7,605 nucleotides of DNA, taken from assembly GCA_937958315.1 (NCBI GenBank), contig CALFGH010000250.1, positions 1-7,605 on the forward strand, read 5' to 3'. The position numbers and the translations under genes are program-made. The notes under the pieces were generated by a model. The model was given only the letters and a program-made list of their open reading frames with translations. It was not told the DNA's origin and did no database searches. This stretch comes from an uncultured Collinsella sp. Lineage in GTDB: Bacteria; Actinomycetota; Coriobacteriia; Coriobacteriales; Coriobacteriaceae. This document shows, in pieces, positions 5,301 through 7,605 of this stretch; the stretch's first letter is position 1; each line of letters opens with the position of its first letter.

Positions 5301-7605
5301 TGAGCGCTGCAAGACGTGCGGCTACGAGCGCGAGCCTGTCGAGATCCCCGCCTTCGGCATCAAGGGCTACTCGGGCACCTACGATGGCGAGTGGCACGGC
5401 GTGACGGTTGACACCAATACCATCGCATCTATCCAGTACCGCATGAAGGGCGATACGCTGTGGCTCGAAACGACTCCGAGCATCCGCGATGCCGGCACCA
5501 AGACCTTCGAGTTTAAGGCAAAGCTCGTGTCTGGTGAGTCCTGCAAGGGCGAAGTCGAGCTTAAGGTCGATCCCTGTCCGGTGACGGTGAAGCCCAAGGA
5601 TGCTTCAAAGGTGTACGGTTATGACGATCCGAACTTTAAACTCGAGGCTGTTGAGGGCACGATCCCCAATGGCGAGTCGCTCTCTTGGCTCAAGATTCAC
5701 CGTGAGCCCGGCGAGAACGTGGGCACCTATAAGCTGACGATTGAGCAGCGCGAGCCCCTCAACACGGTGGACAAGATCAGGCAGGGTAACTATGAACTGA
5801 CGCTTCTCCAGACCGGCACGTTCGAGATCACCAAGCGCCAGATTGGTGTTGGCTGGACGGTCGGAACGTATACCTATAACGGCAAGCCTCAGGGCCCCAA
5901 GGTCACGGTCAGCAATGTTGCCGAGGGTGACGAGGGCAAGGTCTCCTATGAGGTCGAGAACGCGACGGGCATCGATGCCGGTAGCTATCCGGCAAAGGTG
6001 ACGGGCCTCGCCGGTGACCCCGAGGTCATCAAGAATTACGCCCTTCCTACCGAAAACCTTGAGTATACCTACACGATTTATAAGGCCGAGCAGGAGAAGC
6101 CTCAGGGCCTGAAGGCTACCGCCGAAACCATCCGTGGCAAGTGCGACGGCAAGATCGAAGGCGCGCGCGGCGGCGTCGCCTACCGCCTGTTCCGCACCGA
6201 AGCCGGGGACGCCGATGGCGAGACCATGGTTTCCGAAGACAGTAAGATTGAGAATCTTGCCGCTGGCGACTACCAGGTCTGGTATGCCGAGACCAATAAT
6301 TACATGCCGTCCACGCCTGTGGAAGTGCATGTCGGCAAGGGCAAGTACCTGAACGTCACCCTGTCCGAGAAAAATGACGCGTACTCGATAGTGTGGCATA
6401 GCCCGAACAGACTGCAGTGGCACGAAAGCGTGGAGTTCTCGGTAAAGATCTCCGATGGCTACTACGCGGGCGACGACTTTGCTGTCAAGGCAAACGGCGT
6501 GCTTCTCGAGAAGAACGAGGACGGAAGGTTCGTCCTGAGCGATGTCGAGGAGAATACCGCCATCACGGTTGAGGGTGTGCACAAGCACGAGGCCGTGAAC
6601 GATAAGTGGCTCTCCGACGATAACGCGCACTGGCACGAGTGCACCTGCGGCGAGAAGATCGACGAGGCTGCGCACACCTTTGAGTGGGTTGTCGACAAGG
6701 CGCCCACGGCAACCGAGGCTGGCTCCAAGCATCAGCAGTGCACGGTCTGTGGACATGCGTTGCCTGCAGTCGAGATTCCGGCTGCCGCTATCGCTGGCTA
6801 CTCCGACGAGTACGACGGTGCGTATCATACGGTCGATGCGACGAGACTGCCCGAGGGCGCGACGGCCCAGTACGGCACCGACGGCAAGAACTGGTCCTCC
6901 GAGGCCCCCAAGATCCGCGACGTTGGCACACTGACTGTTTCCTATAAGGTGACGATCGACGGTGTGAAGGCCGAGGGTGAGGTTACGCTCGAGGTCAAGC
7001 CGCGCGCGATTACGGTCACCGCCCAGGACGATTCTAAGACCTACGGCGAGGCTGACCCCGTGTTTACGTGGGATGTCACTTCTGGCAAACTCGTCGCGGG
7101 CGAAACGCTTCAGGGCCTCGAGATCGAGCGCGAAGATGACGACAACGTGCGCGAGGGCGGCTATGCTCTGCAGCTGACGCAGCCCGAGGGTGCAAACCCC
7201 AACTACAGCATCACGTTCGTCGACGGCATGTTCACCATCAACCAGCGTCTGCTCACTGTGACGTGGGGCACCACCGAGTTCACCTATGACGGCAAGGAGC
7301 ACTGCCCTGTGGCCACGCTCGGCAATGTTATCGGCAATGATGACCTCGGCGCGACCGTCGAGGGCTCCCAGACCGAGGCCGGCACTTTTTACACGGCGAC
7401 CCTCGGTGCGCTGACGGGCAAGGCCGCTGGCAACTACGCGCTGCCGACTGAGGGCCTGACGTGCGAGTTCTCCATCAAGAACGCCCCGCAGGACGCGCCG
7501 GTGGTTCAGACCGAGGCCGAGACCGTGAGCGGCAAGTCCGACGGCAAGATCACGAGCGTCGACGCCACCATGGAGGGGCGTGCCCAAGGTGCTGCCGAGT
7601 ACCAG
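2392..7605 (+). CDS. Giant secreted beta-helix and YDG/MBG-repeat surface protein (3' truncated)
   Basis: One frame runs stop-free for 1738 codons to the window edge. It encodes a probable surface-displayed adhesin or glycan-binding protein; the function is inferred from architecture only. A signal peptide starts it (KKMGMRR basic region, hydrophobic core about 11-30, likely cut after AEA at 37). Residues about 50-440 look like a right-handed parallel beta-helix, with short beta repeats such as NCTFKNN, GCTFENN and NNCSIRS and eleven cysteines between C139 and C390. Residues 497-640 form an HEHEW...C...HC module joined to a TYNGK/AGTY Ig-like module. Residues 645-745 hold another Ig-like segment (WTGEEITPRI). 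Residues 748-835 form a YDGK module and 836-916 an Fn3-like module. From 919 comes a composite super-repeat, seen once nearly whole (919-1314) and again from 1397 to the edge, with a separate linker module between (1315-1396). MBG modules show SKVYGYDDPNF (1072) and SKTYGEADPVF (1548). There is no catalytic signature, and the anchor and true length lie beyond the window. Confidence 0.94.
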   Translation, partial: MREKKMGMRRLAACVLAAALALGGAATTLATPTVAEAYPSAAIKPKHLKSELSYGESDVIQLSGGKDYRFAGTVDIDHYEVEGGTKENPTRLYFTDSSSLGGPLTVKRDLTYSQHPLFVLKGGYVEFIGDSGTSAEVRCDGKTFLSDSNDYEARGGVDKPNTGKSLNLSVKNLKLVSRTDNKDTVRAITLYGTMGAGETASFTNVNVSGWKCCKNNAFKVDQGNEIYEASPAPVTIRGSQVAVDATFVNCTFKNNSDDCVGALSVVGRSKTPKVTLNGCTFENNSQGMIACDEMKVESGHVHAGNIGVKNAIVALNNCSIRSTNNASWNGPCSYMFKVWDIQYQMHMTSAIAVAKDASCTINGTVIDDSFVFPSDYFNGRDISGQDEKRCAIYALGSVALAGNTKVTTAKAKGVDASDVGSYGKVHVDKSFAGEAVLSVDDTKFDPESNKQYYYYEYVNLGTSDLSQEDLASRLKLANADLAYDVTGDKVKVIHRKHEHEWTYSANKDGYSIAATCKGQYEASHCVYSRDGETISLMSSKRGDLSFTYNGKQRDAVLATTKPSQKDNAVAQGKVKIVCARFYRCADENDTVGIEMEGSQPCDAGTYRVVATVAIEGQSDVTLERVFKINPASLAEKDSNRKDLCKIEVIGYDKLKDSVRFSNGDVLNDVPSYKWTGEEITPRIKVTYKLGGEWIELKEGVDFERLAWGESVSEKDPGAYRSQLWGLGNFASYESIYSCKFFYWSIYGTQFENVQAKGFDGTYDGKAHSPSVTVDNAPEGMQVEYSVDGGLLYEDRIPSYTNVTRDVYDNVCAETIKYRITAPDYVPVEGELKIKIAPADQAAPKDVKATAATGHALADGSIDGIDNTYEWKAEAAGDYQWIAEGETSVKGLAAGKYSVRLKADRNHNASEALTVEVKDGPKKADGSGWKHDDAEHWNTCTCGKEDVDRAKHDFEWVVDQAATADKPGSKHERCKTCGYEREPVEIPAFGIKGYSGTYDGEWHGVTVDTNTIASIQYRMKGDTLWLETTPSIRDAGTKTFEFKAKLVSGESCKGEVELKVDPCPVTVKPKDASKVYGYDDPNFKLEAVEGTIPNGESLSWLKIHREPGENVGTYKLTIEQREPLNTVDKIRQGNYELTLLQTGTFEITKRQIGVGWTVGTYTYNGKPQGPKVTVSNVAEGDEGKVSYEVENATGIDAGSYPAKVTGLAGDPEVIKNYALPTENLEYTYTIYKAEQEKPQGLKATAETIRGKCDGKIEGARGGVAYRLFRTEAGDADGETMVSEDSKIENLAAGDYQVWYAETNNYMPSTPVEVHVGKGKYLNVTLSEKNDAYSIVWHSPNRLQWHESVEFSVKISDGYYAGDDFAVKANGVLLEKNEDGRFVLSDVEENTAITVEGVHKHEAVNDKWLSDDNAHWHECTCGEKIDEAAHTFEWVVDKAPTATEAGSKHQQCTVCGHALPAVEIPAAAIAGYSDEYDGAYHTVDATRLPEGATAQYGTDGKNWSSEAPKIRDVGTLTVSYKVTIDGVKAEGEVTLEVKPRAITVTAQDDSKTYGEADPVFTWDVTSGKLVAGETLQGLEIEREDDDNVREGGYALQLTQPEGANPNYSITFVDGMFTINQRLLTVTWGTTEFTYDGKEHCPVATLGNVIGNDDLGATVEGSQTEAGTFYTATLGALTGKAAGNYALPTEGLTCEFSIKNAPQDAPVVQTEAETVSGKSDGKITSVDATMEGRAQGAAEYQ
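4897..5139 (+). repeat. Fn3-like module, first of three in the giant protein
   Basis: Residues 836-916 begin with a proline-rich joint and then run KATAATGHALADGSIDG, Y-W positions, GLAAGKYSVRL and a closing TVEV strand. The same plan recurs at residues 1231-1314 (KATAETIRGKCDGKI, NLAAGDYQVWY, VEVHV) and starts again at 1697 (TEAETVSGKSDGKI) before the edge. The LAAG(K/D)Y turn and the final beta strand look like a fibronectin type III-like or related Ig-type spacer. This first copy is the most diverged: it lacks the GKxDGKI core seen in the other two. Confidence 0.6.
5146..6333 (+). repeat. Composite super-repeat, copy 1
   Basis: Residues 919-1314 carry five modules in order. They are a paired-cysteine module (HWNTCTCG at 935-942, H951, H970, CKTCG at 973-977), a YDG module (GTYDGEWH, 995-1002), an MBG YGX-type module (about 1063-1148), a second YDG/MBG module (TYTYNGKPQ to NYALPTE, about 1149-1230), and an Fn3-like module. 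The equivalent modules of copy 2 lie 465-478 residues later. The offset shrinks along the unit, from 478 at HW to 477 at YDG, 476 at YG, 470 at YNG/YDG, 466 at NYALPTE and 465 at GKxDGKI. The copies therefore differ by several small deletions and are old, not recently duplicated. Confidence 0.75.
6580..7605 (+). repeat. Composite super-repeat, copy 2 (cut by window edge)
   Basis: Residues 1397-1738 repeat the module order of copy 1: HWHECTCG (1413-1420) with H1428, H1447 and CTVCG (1450-1454); EYDGAYH (1473-1479); the MBG YGX module with YGEADPVF (about 1539-1617); FTYDGKEH to NYALPTE (about 1619-1696); then the start of an Fn3-like module. The window ends about 40 residues into that last module. 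More copies may follow. Confidence 0.75.

Noticed and set aside
4591..5397. A 268-codon open frame on the minus strand opposite the middle of the giant gene.
   Set aside because: Same reason: it is a shadow of biased codons on the opposite strand, with no ribosome site or recognisable domain.
5605..7587. A 660-codon open frame on the minus strand opposite the repeat tail of the giant gene.
   Set aside because: It lies wholly antisense to a gene with clear modules, a signal peptide and a ribosome site. Its translation is low-complexity (rich in L, G, R, V and D), mirrors the repeats of the other strand, and shows no domain. GC-rich codon bias readily leaves the complementary frame free of stops.
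1..7605. CRISPR arrays, tRNA or rRNA genes, insertion sequences and attachment sites.
   Set aside because: No regularly spaced identical short repeats, tRNA-like cloverleaf, transposase motif or terminal inverted repeat was seen. The repeats present are protein-coding modules plus one intergenic direct repeat pair.

Overview
The window comes from a GC-rich (about 60%) bacterium. It carries a LytTR response regulator with a GHKL sensor kinase, and a very long secreted repeat protein built from YDG, MBG and paired-cysteine modules of the kind found on gut Gram-positives. This fits a Coriobacteriia gut actinobacterium, for example Collinsella or a relative. That assignment is an inference from composition and protein style; no phylogenetic marker gene is present.

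Layout from left to right: (1) bases 1-89 hold the last 28 codons of an unidentified plus-strand gene. (2) Bases 90-149 are a short convergent gap with a hairpin but no clear U-tract. (3) Bases 150-2149 on the minus strand form a two-gene operon. The LytTR response regulator is promoter-proximal (2149 to 1427), and the seven-helix GHKL histidine kinase follows it (1427 to 150), overlapping by one base in TGATG. (4) Bases 2150-2391 are a divergent intergenic region. It holds a TTGACA-type promoter candidate for the operon, a 10-bp palindrome in that promoter's spacer, and two near-identical 14-bp direct repeats spaced 24 bp start to start. (5) From 2392 to the right edge, one plus-strand reading frame runs without a stop for at least 1738 codons.

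The giant gene encodes a secreted protein. It has a signal peptide, a cysteine-containing parallel beta-helix head (about residues 50-440), a transition zone of Ig-like or MBG-like modules (about 497-835), and then a tail. The tail contains a composite super-repeat of about 470 residues: paired-CxC module, YDG, MBG (YGX type), YDG/MBG, then Fn3-like. One copy is nearly complete and a second is cut by the window edge. The cell-wall anchor, if there is one, lies outside the window.

A working model is that the membrane kinase senses an unknown extracellular cue and phosphorylates the LytTR regulator. The regulator could then act on the shared intergenic region to control its own operon, the divergent surface protein, or both. 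The gene arrangement and the direct repeats are visible; the regulatory link is inference.
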